Shown here: piece after piece, positions 17,881 to 27,684 of the stretch | How the letters are laid out: each line of letters begins with the position of its first letter | Position numbering within the stretch: position 1 is the first letter of the stretch | NCBI RefSeq assembly: GCF_003259525.1 | Contig: NZ_QLLO01000008.1 | Span: 5,001 to 69,000, forward strand | Direction of reading: 5' to 3' | Source of the DNA: Olleya aquimaris | GTDB taxonomy: Bacteria; Bacteroidota; Bacteroidia; Flavobacteriales; Flavobacteriaceae | Length of the DNA stretch: 64,000 nucleotides | The notes under the pieces: generated by a model | Databases searched by the model: none | The model's input: the letters and a program-made list of their open reading frames with translations, nothing else | What the model was told of the DNA's origin: nothing | Made by a program: the position numbers and the translations under genes

Positions 17881-18255
17881 ATGCGAATAGATAAATTTTT
17901 ATGGTGTGTTAGATATTTTAAAACTAGAAATATTGCAACTACTGCATGCAAAAAAGGGCATATTAAGGTAAATGATGTTGTTGTTAAACCTAGCAGAGAG
18001 GTTTATCCTACAGATAATATAGAAGTTAGAAAAGATCAAGTAAATTATAAACTAACAGTTTTGGACATTCCTCCAAACCGTGTTGGAGCTAAATTAGTTG
18101 ATATTTATAGAGTTGATAAAACACCAAAATCTGCTTTTGAAGCTCAAGAATTACTTAAATTAGCAAAAGATTACTACAGAAAAAAAGGCGTTGGGCGACC
18201 GACTAAAAAAGATAGAAGAGATTTAGATAATTTAACCTTTGAAAATGAACAATAA
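17881..18255 (+). CDS. S4-domain RNA-binding protein (Hsp15-like)
   Basis: A 124-residue basic protein starting directly with an S4 domain (MRIDKFLWCVRYFKTRNIATTACKKG, then VKPSREVYPTDNIEV) and ending in a charged tail (RKKGVGRPTKKDRRDLDNL). In E. coli, Hsp15 rescues 50S subunits carrying nascent chains; that role is inferred from the family. The next gene begins 3 nt after its stop. Confidence 0.85.
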   Translation: MRIDKFLWCVRYFKTRNIATTACKKGHIKVNDVVVKPSREVYPTDNIEVRKDQVNYKLTVLDIPPNRVGAKLVDIYRVDKTPKSAFEAQELLKLAKDYYRKKGVGRPTKKDRRDLDNLTFENEQ

Positions 18256-18258
18256 TTT

Positions 18259-18762
18259 ATGGATACCATCAAAGATACTATATTAGATAAAAATGCAATT
18301 AATAATAAGTTACGACGAATAGCTTATCAAATATATGAAGCTAACATTAACGAGAATGAAGTTATTTTAGCAGGTATAGATGTTAATGGTTATATTCTAG
18401 CTAAAAAATTAAAAGGAATCCTATCTAAAATATCTCCAATCTCTCCAATACTTTGTAAAGTATCTATTGATAAAAAAAATCCTAGATTAGCTATTAAAAC
18501 CTCTGTAAAAGTTGAAGATTATCAGAATAAATCTGTTGTTTTAATAGACGATGTTTTAAATTCTGGAACTACATTAATTTATTGTGTTAAACATTTTTTG
18601 GAGGTCCCATTAAAACAATTTAAAACTGCAGTTTTAGTTAACAGAAATCATAAAAAATTTCCTGTAAAGGCAGATTATAAAGGCATCTCATTATCTACAT
18701 CATTAAATGAGCATGTTCAAGTTGATCTAGATGGAACAGACTGGAAGGCTTACTTAAATTAA
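18259..18762 (+). CDS. Type I phosphoribosyltransferase, PyrR-like
   Basis: A 167-residue protein with the PRPP-binding loop VVLIDDVLNSGTTL and an N-terminal half like PyrR/uracil phosphoribosyltransferase regulators (AGIDVNGYILAKKL). The substrate base is not determinable. It forms a two-gene unit with the S4 gene, and its last 9 nt overlap the convergent aroK 3' end. Confidence 0.83.
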   Translation: MDTIKDTILDKNAINNKLRRIAYQIYEANINENEVILAGIDVNGYILAKKLKGILSKISPISPILCKVSIDKKNPRLAIKTSVKVEDYQNKSVVLIDDVLNSGTTLIYCVKHFLEVPLKQFKTAVLVNRNHKKFPVKADYKGISLSTSLNEHVQVDLDGTDWKAYLN

Positions 18763-19269
18763 TTTAAAAATAATATTGTTAATTGTTTCTTCTTCAGAAT
18801 CTGCAGAATCTATTACAATATTTGCCTGATTGTAAAAAAAAGAGCGCTCAAACAAATGCTTTGCAATAAAATCTTTTAATTCTATTTTAGACTTAATATG
18901 ACTAATTAATGGTCTAGAGGTGTCCTTATACAACCTATTGACCAGTACATCAATATTTGTTTTTAAATAAATAGTTGTGACATTTTCTATAGCGTTTAAC
19001 CAAGTTATAGTGTCATAAAAACAAGGTGTGCCTCCTCCTAAAGATATTATTGACTTATTAATAGTAGTTGTTAATTCTTTAAGATAAACTTGTTCTAATT
19101 TTCTAAAATGGATTTCTCCTTTAGTTTTAAAAATTTCAGGAATACTTAAATGTTCTCTAGTTTCGATATAATTATCCAAATCTATAAACTCATAACCCAT
19201 TATTTTGGCCAATTTTTTGCCAATAGTCGATTTTCCAGACGCCATATATCCAACTAAAACTAAATTCAT
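18754..19269 (-). CDS. aroK: Shikimate kinase
   Basis: Phosphorylates shikimate at C3 in chorismate synthesis. Walker A GYMASGKSTIGK, the shikimate-binding DLDNYIE and GGGTPCF blocks, and the LID region around RPLI are present. The start MNLVLVGYMASGK is used (172 codons incl. stop); the longer frame adds 19 atypical residues. Its end overlaps the convergent phosphoribosyltransferase by 9 nt. Confidence 0.93.
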   Translation of the reverse strand: MNLVLVGYMASGKSTIGKKLAKIMGYEFIDLDNYIETREHLSIPEIFKTKGEIHFRKLEQVYLKELTTTINKSIISLGGGTPCFYDTITWLNAIENVTTIYLKTNIDVLVNRLYKDTSRPLISHIKSKIELKDFIAKHLFERSFFYNQANIVIDSADSEEETINNIIFKLI

Positions 19270-19346
19270 TTTTAAGCTTAAATATTGATTATTAAAATTA
19301 TAGATAAAGTGAAAACAAAAAAACAAAAAAATAATTTAAAATAGGG

Positions 19347-19376
19347 TTGTATTATTAATAAAACGTTTTATATTTG
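19347..19376 (+). promoter_or_regulatory. Promoter of the tRNA-Lys/tRNA-Leu pair
   Basis: TTG, 19 nt, TATATTTG: a perfect flavobacterial promoter ending 17 nt before tRNA-Lys. Confidence 0.85.
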
Positions 19377-19393
19377 CACCCTCAAAAGGAAAA

Positions 19394-19466
19394 GACCGGG
19401 TAGCTCAGTTGGTAGAGCATCTCCCTTTTAAGGAGAGGGTCCTGGGTTCGAGCCCCAGCCCGGTCA
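19394..19466 (+). tRNA. tRNA-Lys (anticodon TTT)
   Basis: A 73-nt cloverleaf: acceptor GACCGGG/CCCGGTC, D arm GCTCAGTTGGTAGAGC, anticodon stem TCTCC/GGAGA with loop CTTTTAA (anticodon TTT), T arm with GGTTCGAGCCC, discriminator A. The 3' CCA is not encoded. Confidence 0.97.
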
Positions 19467-19470
19467 CAAA

Positions 19471-19499
19471 AAGTTAAGCATCTGCTTAACTTTTTTTTT
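19471..19499 (+). terminator. Terminator-like hairpin between the two tRNA genes
   Basis: A 9-bp stem AAGTTAAGC/GCTTAACTT with loop ATCT is followed by nine T. It lies between tRNA-Lys and tRNA-Leu, so read-through or a separate promoter is needed for the latter. Confidence 0.8.
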
Positions 19500-19516
19500 A
19501 TCTTTATTTTTCTAAA

Positions 19517-19602
19517 GCGCACGTGGCGGAATTGGTAGACGCGTTAGCTTGAGGGGCTAGTGACCACTATTGGTCGTGGAAGTTCGAGTCTTCTCGTGCG
19601 CA
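19517..19602 (+). tRNA. tRNA-Leu (anticodon GAG)
   Basis: An 86-nt class II tRNA: acceptor GCGCACG/CGTGCGC, D arm TGGCGGAATTGGTAGACGC, anticodon stem TTAGC/GCTAG with loop TTGAGGG (anticodon GAG), a long variable arm (TGACCACTATTGGTCG region), T arm AGTTCGAGTCT. CCA is not encoded. Confidence 0.97.
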
Positions 19603-19718
19603 CATTACCTAAAAGTTAATTACTTAACTATTAATTAGTTTTCTATTCATTTAGGCGCTTTATTCTTCATTACTTCTAAATTTTAAGTGTTAATTATTTC
19701 AAAATGTTTTCTCATTTT

Positions 19719-19750
19719 TTGTAATTATCCATTCTGTTTAATTATTTTAG
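19719..19750 (+). promoter_or_regulatory. Possible promoter/operator of the carotenoid operon
   Basis: TTG (19719-19721), 21 nt, TATTTTAG is a one-mismatch -7 box 8 nt before the regulator's ATG. An autoregulated CarH-like repressor would be expected to bind here, but no clear direct repeats were recognised. Confidence 0.3.
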
Positions 19751-19757
19751 CTAAACA

Positions 19758-20660
19758 ATGAACAATATAAAAAATAAATTCAGCATCAAAGACCTTGAAA
19801 ATTTATCAGGGATAAAAGCGCATACCATCAGAATTTGGGAAAAGCGTTATAATTTGTTTCAACCTAACAGAACAGAAACTAATATTAGATATTATAGTTT
19901 AGCTAGTTTACAAAAAATACTAAACATTAGTTATCTTAATAATAATGGTTATAAAATATCTAAAATTGCAAGTTTAGACGCTGAAGAAATTCCTGCACTA
20001 GTAAAGCAAATTGCAGAGGAAAACGACAAAAACAACCATACCCTAAACCTTTTAAAATTAGCTATGATCAATTTTGATCAGGCTTTATTTTACAAGACTT
20101 ATAACGATTTGATTAACGAATTCTCGTTTAAAGACATCTTCTATAATGTCTTTGTCCCGTTACTTGACGAGATTGGTTTACTTTGGCAAACAGATACAAT
20201 TACTCCTGCTCATGAACATTTTATTGTAGAATTAATTAAGCAGAAAATTATATTAAATACAGAAAAAGCTTTAAACAGTTCTAAGACCTCTAAAGATACT
20301 AAAGCATACGTATTGTTTTTACCTGAAAACGAAATCCATGAACTTGGTTTACTGTTTACTAACTATGCGATTATTAACAAAGGGTCTCATTCTATTTATC
20401 TTGGTCAAAGTGTCCCGTTAGATAGTCTTCAATTTTTATTATCCCAATATGAAGACATTACTTTTATATCTACCTTTACAGTAAAACCAGATAAAGATAA
20501 TTTAGAAAGCTACCTTACAGAGTTTGAAAATAAAATTTTAAAAAACACTAATAACAAATTAATGGTCTCTGGTAGAATGGCTTCATTAATTAAGGATATA
20601 TCTAATCCAAATATTTTAACATTCACATCGACTAAAGAAGTGCTTGAAAATTTACAATAG
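19758..20660 (+). CDS. carH: CarH-like MerR regulator with cobalamin-binding domain
   Basis: Predicted B12-dependent repressor of the carotenoid genes behind it. Residues 7-75 are a MerR-type winged helix (FSIKDLENLSGIKAHTIRIW, then RYYSLASLQKI). The middle helical bundle carries the AdoCbl-capping motif W143-x9-E153-H154, and the Rossmann domain carries ExHxxG (E192, H194, G197), where H194 would be the lower axial cobalt ligand. In Thermus CarH a His directly follows the motif Trp and binds cobalt after illumination; here that position is Gln144. The gene is followed 12 nt later by crtI. Confidence 0.87.
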   Translation: MNNIKNKFSIKDLENLSGIKAHTIRIWEKRYNLFQPNRTETNIRYYSLASLQKILNISYLNNNGYKISKIASLDAEEIPALVKQIAEENDKNNHTLNLLKLAMINFDQALFYKTYNDLINEFSFKDIFYNVFVPLLDEIGLLWQTDTITPAHEHFIVELIKQKIILNTEKALNSSKTSKDTKAYVLFLPENEIHELGLLFTNYAIINKGSHSIYLGQSVPLDSLQFLLSQYEDITFISTFTVKPDKDNLESYLTEFENKILKNTNNKLMVSGRMASLIKDISNPNILTFTSTKEVLENLQ

Positions 20661-20672
20661 CCACAGCTACTT

Positions 20673-22136
20673 ATGAATAAAAATATTGCCATAATCGGTT
20701 CTGGTTTTTCTGCACTTTCTGCTTCTTGTTATTTAGCAAAAAAAGGCAACCAAGTGACCATTTTTGAAAAAAATAGCACTGTTGGTGGTAGATGCAGACA
20801 GTTAAAAAAAGAAGGTTTCACCTTTGATATTGGTCCAAGTTGGTATTGGATGCCAGATATTTTCGATAAATTTTTTGCTGATTTTGATAAAAAAACTTCA
20901 GATTATTATCAACTTGACAAGTTATCACCAGCTTATAAAATATTTTTTAAAGATGAAGTAATTACCATTGGAGATACTTTAGAAAAGATTTGCGCTGAAT
21001 TTGAACGTATAGAGTCTGGAAGCTCTAAACCGTTAAAGGCATTTATTAAAAAAGCTCAAGACCATTACGATATAGCAATCAACAAAGTTGTTTTAAAACC
21101 TGGAATTTCACCTTTAGAATTAGTAACAAAAGAGACCATTACAAGAGTAGACCAATTTTTTAAAACTATAAGTGGAGATGTAAGAAAGCATTTTAAAAAC
21201 CCTAAATTAATTTCTACTTTAGAGTTCCCAGTGTTGTTTTTAGGTGCCAAACCAAGTAATACACCATCGTTTTATAGTTTTATGAATTATGCCGATTTTG
21301 GTTTAGGCACTTGGCACCCAAAAGGTGGTATGTATCAGATCATCAAAGCCATGAAAGATTTAGCAGAAAGCTTAGGTGTTACAATACATACCAATAGCCC
21401 TGTTTCTAAAATTAATGTTCAAGGTAAAACTGCTTCCTCTATTACGGTAAACAATAAGACTTTAAATTTTGATGTTGTTTTAAGTGGTGCAGATTATCAT
21501 CATTCAGAAACGTTGTTAGATGAAAAACACCGCCAATACTCAGAAAAATATTGGAGTAAAAAGACTTTTGCGCCTTCTTCCCTACTTTTTTATGTAGGTT
21601 TCGATAAAAAGTTAGCTAATATTCAGCATCATAATTTATTTTTTGATACCAATTTTGAAACCCATGCTGAGGATATTTATGATAATCCAAAGTGGCCTAA
21701 AGACCCATTGTTTTATGCTAATTTTCCTTCAGAAACTGATGCAAGTATGGCTCCTGAAGGTTGTGAAACTGGTTTCTTTTTAATTCCGATTGCTCCAGGA
21801 ATTGAAGATACTGCAAAAATTAGAGCACTCTATTTTGACAAAATCATCAAACGTTTTGAACAATTAACACAACAAAATGTTACAAATAATATTATCTTTA
21901 AAGAGTCTTTTTGTGTAAAAGACTTTATTAAAGAGTACAATTCTTACAAGGGTAATGCATACGGAATGGCTAATACGTTGATGCAAACTGCTTTTTTAAG
22001 ACCAAAACTTAAAAGTAAAAAAGTAAACAATCTATACTTCACTGGACAATTAACAGTACCTGGTCCTGGTGTACCTCCAGCATTAATTTCTGGAAAACTA
22101 GTAGCAGATTTAATCGTTAAACACCATTTAAATTAA
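20673..22136 (+). CDS. crtI: Phytoene desaturase
   Basis: FAD-dependent enzyme converting phytoene stepwise to lycopene at the membrane. The 487-residue protein starts with a dinucleotide-binding fold (NIAIIGSGFSALSASC, then FEKNSTVGGRC), has GPSWYWMPD near residue 55, and ends with the CrtI C-terminal signature around TGQLTVPGPGVPPALISGK. It is the second gene of the operon; crtB begins 1 nt after its stop. Confidence 0.96.
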   Translation: MNKNIAIIGSGFSALSASCYLAKKGNQVTIFEKNSTVGGRCRQLKKEGFTFDIGPSWYWMPDIFDKFFADFDKKTSDYYQLDKLSPAYKIFFKDEVITIGDTLEKICAEFERIESGSSKPLKAFIKKAQDHYDIAINKVVLKPGISPLELVTKETITRVDQFFKTISGDVRKHFKNPKLISTLEFPVLFLGAKPSNTPSFYSFMNYADFGLGTWHPKGGMYQIIKAMKDLAESLGVTIHTNSPVSKINVQGKTASSITVNNKTLNFDVVLSGADYHHSETLLDEKHRQYSEKYWSKKTFAPSSLLFYVGFDKKLANIQHHNLFFDTNFETHAEDIYDNPKWPKDPLFYANFPSETDASMAPEGCETGFFLIPIAPGIEDTAKIRALYFDKIIKRFEQLTQQNVTNNIIFKESFCVKDFIKEYNSYKGNAYGMANTLMQTAFLRPKLKSKKVNNLYFTGQLTVPGPGVPPALISGKLVADLIVKHHLN

Positions 22137-22137
22137 T

Positions 22138-22977
22138 ATGAAAGCTCTATTTGATTCTGTATCCTACAATTGTAGTAAAGTGGTGACTAAATCCTACAGT
22201 ACCTCATTTTCTTTAGCAACTAAAATGCTAGCAAACAGTATTAGACAAGATATTTATAATATTTATGGCTTTGTGAGGTTTGCAGATGAAATTGTTGATA
22301 CCTTCCATGATTACAATAAAAAAGAATTATTTAAACGTTTTGAGGTCGATTTAGAATTTGCTTTACGAGATAAAATTAGTTTAAATCCTATACTTAACGC
22401 GTTTCAGCATACCTACCATAAATGCAATATTGATAAACATATGGTTGATGCATTTATGAAAAGTATGCGTTTAGATTTATCTAAATCTAAATACGAAACC
22501 GAACAAGAATATAAAGATTATATATATGGTTCTGCAGATGTTGTAGGTCTAATGTGCTTGAAAGTCTTTGTAAAAGGTGATGAAACTTTGTTTGAAGATT
22601 TAAAAGAATCTGCAATGTCTTTAGGCTCTGCCTTTCAGAAAGTAAATTTTTTACGCGATTTAAAAGCAGATCACGATTTATTAGATAGAACATACTTCCC
22701 TAATACAGATTTAAGCAACCTAACAGAAGAGGATAAATTATTTATAGTTAATGACATTGAAAATGATTTTAATAAAGGCTTAGTTGGAATAAAAAAATTA
22801 CCAATTGAAGCTAAGTTTGGAGTCTTTATGGCTTACAGATATTATAACCAGTTATTAAAAAAATTAAAAAAGACTCCAGCTTTAGATATAAAAAACACAC
22901 GTATTAGAGTCCCTAATTACAAAAAAGCAGAGCTATTAACACGAAGCTACGTTAAGTATCAACTTAATTTATTATAA
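22138..22977 (+). CDS. crtB: Phytoene synthase
   Basis: Condenses two GGPP to phytoene. It has both trans-isoprenyl diphosphate synthase Asp motifs: DEIVD in YGFVRFADEIVDTF and DLKAD in FQKVNFLRDLKADHD, plus YCSKVV/SYSTSFSLA-like substrate-binding residues near the N-terminus. Length 279 aa is normal. It sits tightly between crtI and crtZ. Confidence 0.95.
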   Translation: MKALFDSVSYNCSKVVTKSYSTSFSLATKMLANSIRQDIYNIYGFVRFADEIVDTFHDYNKKELFKRFEVDLEFALRDKISLNPILNAFQHTYHKCNIDKHMVDAFMKSMRLDLSKSKYETEQEYKDYIYGSADVVGLMCLKVFVKGDETLFEDLKESAMSLGSAFQKVNFLRDLKADHDLLDRTYFPNTDLSNLTEEDKLFIVNDIENDFNKGLVGIKKLPIEAKFGVFMAYRYYNQLLKKLKKTPALDIKNTRIRVPNYKKAELLTRSYVKYQLNLL

Positions 22978-22981
22978 AACA

Positions 22982-23431
22982 ATGCAAGTATTATATTGGA
23001 TATTAGTTTTTTTGGGCACTTTTTGTGCTATGGAATTTATGGCTTGGTTTACTCATAAATATATCATGCATGGATTTTTATGGTCATTACATAAAGATCA
23101 CCACCATAAAGACCACAACAGTTGGTTTGAACGTAACGATGCTTTTTTTATTTTTTACGCCATTGTTAGTATGACCTGTTTCTACCTTTGGAATTATGAA
23201 GGTGTCTGGTATTGCTTACCAATAGGTCTTGGAATTATGGCTTATGGCGCTGCTTATTTTGTTGTTCATGATATATTCATACACCAACGCTTTAAGATGT
23301 TTAGAAATGCCAATAATTGGTATGCTAAAGGGGTTAGACGTGCACATAAAATCCATCATAAGCATTTAGGAAAACAAGATGGAGAATGTTTTGGGATGCT
23401 TTTTGTACCTTTTAAATACTTCAAAAAATAA
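22982..23431 (+). CDS. crtZ: Beta-carotene 3-hydroxylase
   Basis: A di-iron membrane hydroxylase adding 3-hydroxyls to the beta-ionone rings of beta-carotene, giving zeaxanthin. The 149-residue protein has the histidine clusters HKYIMHG, HKDHHHKDH, HDIFIHQR and HKIHHKH between hydrophobic segments. It begins 4 nt after crtB. Confidence 0.95.
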   Translation: MQVLYWILVFLGTFCAMEFMAWFTHKYIMHGFLWSLHKDHHHKDHNSWFERNDAFFIFYAIVSMTCFYLWNYEGVWYCLPIGLGIMAYGAAYFVVHDIFIHQRFKMFRNANNWYAKGVRRAHKIHHKHLGKQDGECFGMLFVPFKYFKK

Positions 23432-23437
23432 TCTAAG

Positions 23438-24580
23438 ATGCCCAAAACCCATTATGATTTCATTATAGTTGGTAATGGATTAGCAGGCTTACAACTAGCT
23501 TTAGCAATAAGTAAAGATTCTTTTTTTAAAAACAAGCAAATTGCATTAATAGACGCTTCCCCAAAAAATATAAATGATAAAACTTGGAGTTTTTGGGAAA
23601 CTAATCAGGGTAAATGGGATGCTATAACACATCAAAAATGGAATAAAGCAAAGGTTATAACCAATAATAAAAAGGTTGATTTAAGCCTTACGCCTTATTC
23701 TTATAAAACCATTCGTGCAATAGATTTTTATACTGAAGCTAAAGCACAGCTCAATCTACAGGAAAATATCCATTTTATAGTAGAACATGTTACGTCAGTT
23801 TCAGAAAATGAAATGGTTTTAGTAACCACCGAAACCAATAGCTACACTGCAAATCATGTTTTTGATAGCCGAATTACTGAAGATATAAAGTCGAAATTAT
23901 CAGATTACATTACTATTAATCAGCATTTTAAAGGTTGGGTAATTAAAACAGAAACCGATTGTTTTGATGAAGACACCATTACCATGATGGATTACCGTTT
24001 AAAAGATGGACATCAAACCACGTTTACTTATGTATTACCGTTTTCTAAACGTGAAGCATTAGTCGAGTTTACATATTTTACAGAACATGTTGTTGAGCAA
24101 CAGGTTTACGATAACTACTTAAAACTATACATAAAAGACTATTTAAAAATTGACAATTACCAAATTACTGAAACTGAAATAGGTCAAATACCTATGACTA
24201 ATTTTCCGTTTCAAAATTTCAATACTAAAAAAGTTACTAAAATAGGAACTGCAGGTGGTTGGGTAAAGGGAAGTACTGGTTATAGTTTTAAACACACCGA
24301 AAAGAAAGTAGAAAAAATTATCACCAATTTAAAAGCTAATCAAATACCTTCAAAACACTTATTTATAAGTAAATATAAATTTTACGATAAAGTATTTTTA
24401 AAAGTTTTAAAAGACGATAACCAAAAAGGGGAATGGATTTTTGAGCAGTTTTATAGTAAAAACTCCGTACAAACCATGTTTCGGTTTTTAGATGAAGAAT
24501 CGACGTTTAAAGAAGAATTAAAAGTGATGTGGTCTTTATTTTCTTGGAGTTTTATCAAGGCTTTTTTTAAGACACTTTAA
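23438..24580 (+). CDS. crtY: Lycopene beta-cyclase
   Basis: Cyclises both ends of lycopene to beta-carotene. The 380-residue FAD/NAD-binding protein starts DFIIVGNGLAGLQLAL, has DKTWSFWE near residue 50 and the IGTAGGWVKGSTGYSF block in the C-terminal half, all typical of CrtY/LcyB. It is the last gene of the carotenoid operon, 6 nt after crtZ. No ketolase or GGPP synthase is nearby, so zeaxanthin is the expected end product from these genes. Confidence 0.94.
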   Translation: MPKTHYDFIIVGNGLAGLQLALAISKDSFFKNKQIALIDASPKNINDKTWSFWETNQGKWDAITHQKWNKAKVITNNKKVDLSLTPYSYKTIRAIDFYTEAKAQLNLQENIHFIVEHVTSVSENEMVLVTTETNSYTANHVFDSRITEDIKSKLSDYITINQHFKGWVIKTETDCFDEDTITMMDYRLKDGHQTTFTYVLPFSKREALVEFTYFTEHVVEQQVYDNYLKLYIKDYLKIDNYQITETEIGQIPMTNFPFQNFNTKKVTKIGTAGGWVKGSTGYSFKHTEKKVEKIITNLKANQIPSKHLFISKYKFYDKVFLKVLKDDNQKGEWIFEQFYSKNSVQTMFRFLDEESTFKEELKVMWSLFSWSFIKAFFKTL

Positions 24581-25143
24581 TTATTTAAAAGCCCATCAAT
24601 AGCTTTTCTAACTGTTTCACTATTCCAATTAGCAGCACCAGATTTATCAATTACAACATTTCCTTTTTTATCTATTAAGAAATTTCTTGGGATACTTTTT
24701 ACATCAAACAAAGTGTTTGGCGGAGCTTCAGATGGTTGATAGACATTAAATGTATAGTTGTTTTTCTTTAAAAATGCTGAAACTACAGACTTGTCTACGT
24801 TAGAAATAAAGACAAATTCAATACTATCTTTATAATCATTATATAACTTTTGCAAACTAGGTAATTCTGCAATACAAGGTGGACACCAAGTTGCCCAAAA
24901 GCTAACTAAAACGACTTTGTTTTCCGCTTGACGGAAATTATAACTACTATTATTTAAATCTGTTAACTGCCAATTGTAATTAGTAATAACATCCCTTCCT
25001 GAATGACTTTCTATACTTGGCGAAAATAAAGCCAATCCTTTATGCAATTGTATTTGAATAAATTGTCTTGTAGTTGGAATAATTAACAACAGTATTATAA
25101 GCGCAAAAAGACTGTTTTTTAGATTAACTTTAGGTAATTTCAT
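24577..25143 (-). CDS. TlpA-family thiol-disulfide oxidoreductase
   Basis: A periplasmic thioredoxin-like protein, 188 residues, anchored by an uncleaved N-terminal hydrophobic segment (SLFALIILLLIIPTTR). The redox centre is WATWCPPCIAELP, and the cis-Pro region is IPRNFLIDKKG. Such proteins reduce or oxidise envelope proteins or assist cytochrome c maturation; the target is unknown. It converges on crtY with a 4-nt overlap. Confidence 0.9.
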   Translation of the reverse strand: MKLPKVNLKNSLFALIILLLIIPTTRQFIQIQLHKGLALFSPSIESHSGRDVITNYNWQLTDLNNSSYNFRQAENKVVLVSFWATWCPPCIAELPSLQKLYNDYKDSIEFVFISNVDKSVVSAFLKKNNYTFNVYQPSEAPPNTLFDVKSIPRNFLIDKKGNVVIDKSGAANWNSETVRKAIDGLLNN

Positions 25144-25157
25144 ATAGTAAACATAAA

Positions 25158-25188
25158 AAAAAACTCTCGAAGATATCGAGAGTTTTTT
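25158..25188 (-). terminator. Terminator after aconitase
   Basis: A 10-bp stem AAACTCTCGA/TCGAGAGTTT with a 5-nt loop, with a T-run on minus (A-run 25155-25163 on plus). It lies between the aconitase stop and the TlpA start. Confidence 0.85.
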
Positions 25189-25210
25189 AATTTTTAACGG
25201 TTTTGAAGAA

Positions 25211-27481
25211 TTATGCGTTATTCTCTTTTTTAATTAAATTTAACGCACTTCCTTCGTTATACCAAGCTATTTGAGCTTCGTTATAAGTATGATTTACTTT
25301 AATCGTGTCCCTACTTCCATCTGCATGAACCAACTCTATTGTTAATGGTTTACCTGGAGCAAACGCGTTTAAATCTAAAAAGTTAAAGGTATCATCTTCT
25401 TGGATTAAATCGTAATCTGCTTCGTTAGCAAAAGTTAATCCTAACATCCCTTGCTTTTTAAGGTTAGTTTCGTGGATACGTGCAAAAGATTTTACAATTA
25501 CAGCAGCAACACCTAAGTGACGTGGTTGCATAGCAGCATGCTCTCTAGACGACCCTTCTCCGTAGTTATGATCTCCAACAACTACAGTTTTGATTCCAGC
25601 TTTTTTGTATTCGCGTTGTACATCTGGCACACCACCATACTCACCAGTTAATTGGTTTTTAACAAAGTTTGTTTTTTTGTTAAATGCATTAACTGCACCA
25701 ATTAAAGTGTTATTGGCAATGTTATCTAAATGACCTCTAAAACGTAACCAAGGACCAGCCATACTAATATGGTCTGTAGTACATTTACCAAAAGCTTTAA
25801 TTAAAAGCTTAGCACCTGTAATATCGTTTCCTATTGGCGTAAAAGGGGTTAATAATTGTAATCTTTCAGAATCTGAAGCTACTTTAACTTCCACTCCACT
25901 TCCATCTTCATCTGGTGCTAAATAACCTGCATCTTCTACAGCAAATCCTTTAGGTGGTAATTCCCAACCTGTTGGTTCGTCAAATTTTACTTCTTGTCCA
26001 TCTTCATTGATTAACGTATCTGTTAATGGATTAAAATCTAAACGACCTGCAACTGCAATAGCAGCTGTAATTTCTGGCGAAGCCACAAATGCATGTGTGT
26101 TAGGGTTACCATCTGCACGCTTAGCAAAGTTTCGGTTAAACGAGTGTACTATACTGTTTTTTGGTGCATTTTTAGGATCGCTATATCGTGCCCATTGTCC
26201 AATACATGGTCCACAAGCATTAGTAAATATTTTAGCGTCTAATTTTTCAAAAATCCCTAAAATACCATCTCTATCTGCTGTGTAACGTACTTGCTCAGAA
26301 CCTGGATTGATCCCTAATTCTGCTTTCATTTTTAATCCTTTATCTAAAGCTTGTTGTGCAATAGATGAGGCACGAGATAAATCTTCGTAAGACGAGTTAG
26401 TACAAGATCCAATAAGTCCCCATTCTACTTGTAATGGCCAATCGTTTTCTGTTGCTTTTTCTGTCATTTCTTTACCAACTAGTGTTGATAAATCTGGAGT
26501 AAAAGGTCCGTTTAATAATGGTCCTAATTCTGATAAATTAATATCGATAACCTGATCAAAATAGTTTTCTGGATTAGCATATACCTCTGCATCTGCAGTA
26601 AGATAGTCTTTAATATTATTTGCAGCATCAGCCACATCTGCTCTATCTGTAGCACGTAGGTAACGCTCCATAGATTCGTCATACCCAAAGGTTGATGTGG
26701 TTGCACCAATTTCTGCACCCATGTTACAAATAGTTCCTTTACCTGTACAAGACATTGCTGTAGCCCCAGGACCAAAATATTCTACAATAGCACCTGTTCC
26801 ACCTTTTACAGTAAGAATTTCAGCTACTTTTAAAATTACATCTTTTGGTGCAGTCCAACCAGATAACTTACCGGTTAATCTAACACCAATTAATTTTGGA
26901 AATTTCAACTCCCAAGCCATTCCAGCCATTACATCTACTGCATCTGCTCCACCTACACCAATAGCAACCATACCAAGACCACCTGCATTTACTGTATGAG
27001 AATCTGTACCAATCATCATTCCTCCTGGGAATGCGTAGTTTTCTAAAACTACTTGGTGAATAATTCCAGCTCCAGGTTTCCAGAAACCAATTCCGTATTT
27101 GTTAGATACTGACTCTAAAAAATCAAACACCTCACTACTTACACTATTAGCGTGTTTTAAATCTGTAGCAGCACCATCTTTAGCTTGGATTAAGTGATCA
27201 CAGTGAACAGTAGTAGGTACAGCCACTTTATCTTTTCCTGCTTGCATAAACTGCAATAAAGCCATTTGTGCTGTAGCATCTTGACATGCAATTCTATCTG
27301 GCGCAAAATCTACATAATCTTTACCTCTAGTAAAGGCTTTAGTAGGTGTTCCGTCCCAAAGATGAGAGTATAAAATCTTTTCAGAAAGCGTTAAAGGTTT
27401 TCCAACAACTTTACGTGCTGCATCAACACGCTCTGTCATTTGGTTATATACCTTTTTTATCATGTCAATATCAAATGCCAT
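25211..27481 (-). CDS. acn: Aconitate hydratase (mitochondrial-type)
   Basis: A [4Fe-4S] enzyme interconverting citrate and isocitrate in the TCA cycle. The 756-residue protein matches the mitochondrial (ACO2-like) form rather than E. coli AcnA or AcnB. Cluster cysteines are visible in [11 protein letters not shown] and [10 protein letters not shown], and the swivel domain carries [15 protein letters not shown]. It is monocistronic with its own -7 box (27538-27545) and terminator. Confidence 0.95.
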   Translation of the reverse strand: MAFDIDMIKKVYNQMTERVDAARKVVGKPLTLSEKILYSHLWDGTPTKAFTRGKDYVDFAPDRIACQDATAQMALLQFMQAGKDKVAVPTTVHCDHLIQAKDGAATDLKHANSVSSEVFDFLESVSNKYGIGFWKPGAGIIHQVVLENYAFPGGMMIGTDSHTVNAGGLGMVAIGVGGADAVDVMAGMAWELKFPKLIGVRLTGKLSGWTAPKDVILKVAEILTVKGGTGAIVEYFGPGATAMSCTGKGTICNMGAEIGATTSTFGYDESMERYLRATDRADVADAANNIKDYLTADAEVYANPENYFDQVIDINLSELGPLLNGPFTPDLSTLVGKEMTEKATENDWPLQVEWGLIGSCTNSSYEDLSRASSIAQQALDKGLKMKAELGINPGSEQVRYTADRDGILGIFEKLDAKIFTNACGPCIGQWARYSDPKNAPKNSIVHSFNRNFAKRADGNPNTHAFVASPEITAAIAVAGRLDFNPLTDTLINEDGQEVKFDEPTGWELPPKGFAVEDAGYLAPDEDGSGVEVKVASDSERLQLLTPFTPIGNDITGAKLLIKAFGKCTTDHISMAGPWLRFRGHLDNIANNTLIGAVNAFNKKTNFVKNQLTGEYGGVPDVQREYKKAGIKTVVVGDHNYGEGSSREHAAMQPRHLGVAAVIVKSFARIHETNLKKQGMLGLTFANEADYDLIQEDDTFNFLDLNAFAPGKPLTIELVHADGSRDTIKVNHTYNEAQIAWYNEGSALNLIKKENNA

Positions 27482-27537
27482 ATAGTCTATATTTAAAAGG
27501 GTTGTTTATTTGTTTTTATCCTGAAGTTCAGGAATTG

Positions 27538-27545
27538 CAAAATTA
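27538..27545 (-). promoter_or_regulatory. Aconitase promoter -7 box
   Basis: TAATTTTG on minus, 56 nt upstream of the aconitase ATG. The -33 element is unclear. Confidence 0.45.
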
Positions 27546-27684
27546 CAAAAAATTGAAGAATTTTTAAAATATATAACAAATTTGAATATTTGTTAAATTA
27601 TATTCAACAAGTTAAATCAAAAACAGATAAAGATTATTAAATTAACAATTTTAAGCGTCATAAAATCGTAAATTAACAAGAAAA

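Noticed and set aside
26007-26999. Several plus-strand frames of 83-100 codons inside aconitase
   Set aside because: They are antisense to an intact, highly conserved enzyme and have low-complexity compositions typical of shadows.
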